Positions 63,803 to 64,000 of a DNA stretch of 64,000 nt are shown in pieces; position 1 is the first letter of the stretch; the number at the start of each line of letters is the position of its first letter. A program made the translations under genes and the position numbers. This DNA comes from Marisediminitalea aggregata (GTDB lineage: Bacteria > Pseudomonadota > Gammaproteobacteria > Enterobacterales > Alteromonadaceae): positions 1 to 64,000 of the forward strand of contig NZ_FQWD01000005.1 of assembly GCF_900129565.1 (NCBI RefSeq), written 5' to 3'. The notes beneath the pieces are model-generated. The model searched no databases. It saw only the letters and a program-made list of their open reading frames with translations, and was not told the origin of the DNA.

Positions 63803-64000
63803 TTTGGTTCTCCGTTGCCCGCTAACCACAGTACGGGCACACTATTTAAATCTGACTCTGAATAATTAACGTAATCGGCTTTGCCTGGCATAGAAAAAAA
63901 GAGGTTATTGCCGTCATAATCACCAGGCCAATTCACAATTAGCATTCTATATTTCGATATGGCTTTTAGGCATCGCAACACGTCAAGTTGTAGTGTTGGC
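63799..64000 (-). CDS. brxF: BrxF, C-terminal part (partial, runs off the right edge)
   Basis: The frame is open through the window edge, giving 66 residues. The segment LQLDVLRCLKAISKYRMLIVNWPGDYDG with a following FFSMPGKADYVNYSES resembles the C-terminal part of the small BrxF P-loop protein of type 3 BREX (LDPL..L..LSRNRTIVxxWPG). It sits directly upstream of brxC with an ATGA overlap, the position of brxF in type 3 operons. The P-loop lies outside the window, so the call rests on the C-terminus and gene order. Confidence 0.75.
   Translation of the reverse strand, partial: PTLQLDVLRCLKAISKYRMLIVNWPGDYDGNNLFFSMPGKADYVNYSESDLNSVPVLWLAGNGEPK

Noticed and set aside
37315..64000. Second copy of the tRNA-Arg 3' end marking the right border of an island
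   Set aside because: No match to the T-arm/acceptor end was seen by eye in this range; the border may lie outside the window.

Overview
The window reads as the chromosome of a marine-type gammaproteobacterium, most like Alteromonadales (Alteromonas and relatives). This is an inference from the gene set and order: coaBC-slmA next to radC, rpmB-rpmG-mutM-coaD, kdkA beside a family 9 glycosyltransferase, kbl-tdh-glpE-glpG, ubiA with convergent ubiK, rep, and an imuA-imuB-dnaE2 mutagenesis cassette. No single marker was searched against a database.

Layout. 1-586: the 3' end of a 23S rRNA gene, a 5S rRNA gene and the rRNA operon terminator. 628-1345: a block of dispersed palindromic repeats with 25-bp and 155-bp tandem periods. 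1.3-7.4 kb: an orphan periplasmic binding protein and the SOS mutasome imuA-imuB-dnaE2 behind a consensus LexA box. 7.5-12 kb: housekeeping genes (DUF1820, TetR, slmA, coaBC, radC). 12.1-16.2 kb: a gfcABCD/yjbEFGH-type exopolysaccharide cluster. 16.2-20.6 kb: ribosomal proteins L28 and L33, DNA repair, CoA and LPS core genes. 20.7-24.8 kb: a three-gene unit of PstS-like binding protein, outer membrane barrel and GGDEF-EAL protein. 25-28.4 kb: threonine catabolism plus glpEG. 28.4-37.1 kb: FliL-like protein, ubiA/ubiK, rep, a GAF-GAF-GGDEF-EAL protein, cytochrome c5 and a serine beta-lactamase-fold protein.

At 37,238 a tRNA-Arg(CCG) marks a sharp change. Everything to its right is visibly more AT-rich and is almost entirely phage defence. 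A five-gene plus-strand operon (38.2-47.7 kb) encodes DrmA-like helicase, DrmB-like DUF1998 protein, a short UvrD-like ATPase, a 512-residue protein I do not recognise, and a NERD nuclease-UvrD helicase fusion. It converges on a minus-strand operon running in from beyond the right edge (64.0 to 48.2 kb) that matches type 3 BREX: brxF (partial), brxC, pglXI, brxHII, pglZ, brxA. This BREX copy has two tandem pglXI methylase genes and two tandem brxA genes.

The most interesting features are: (i) the DrmAB operon, which lacks the DISARM methylase and DrmC but carries two DEGQD-type helicases and an unknown protein; (ii) the pair of PglX proteins, nearly identical at both ends but strongly different in the catalytic and recognition middle; (iii) the duplicated BrxA; (iv) the arrangement of both systems back to back beside a tRNA gene. 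Both operons are tightly packed with 1-11 nt overlaps, so each is probably one transcriptional unit. All family assignments rest on motifs and gene order seen in the sequence; none was confirmed by database search.
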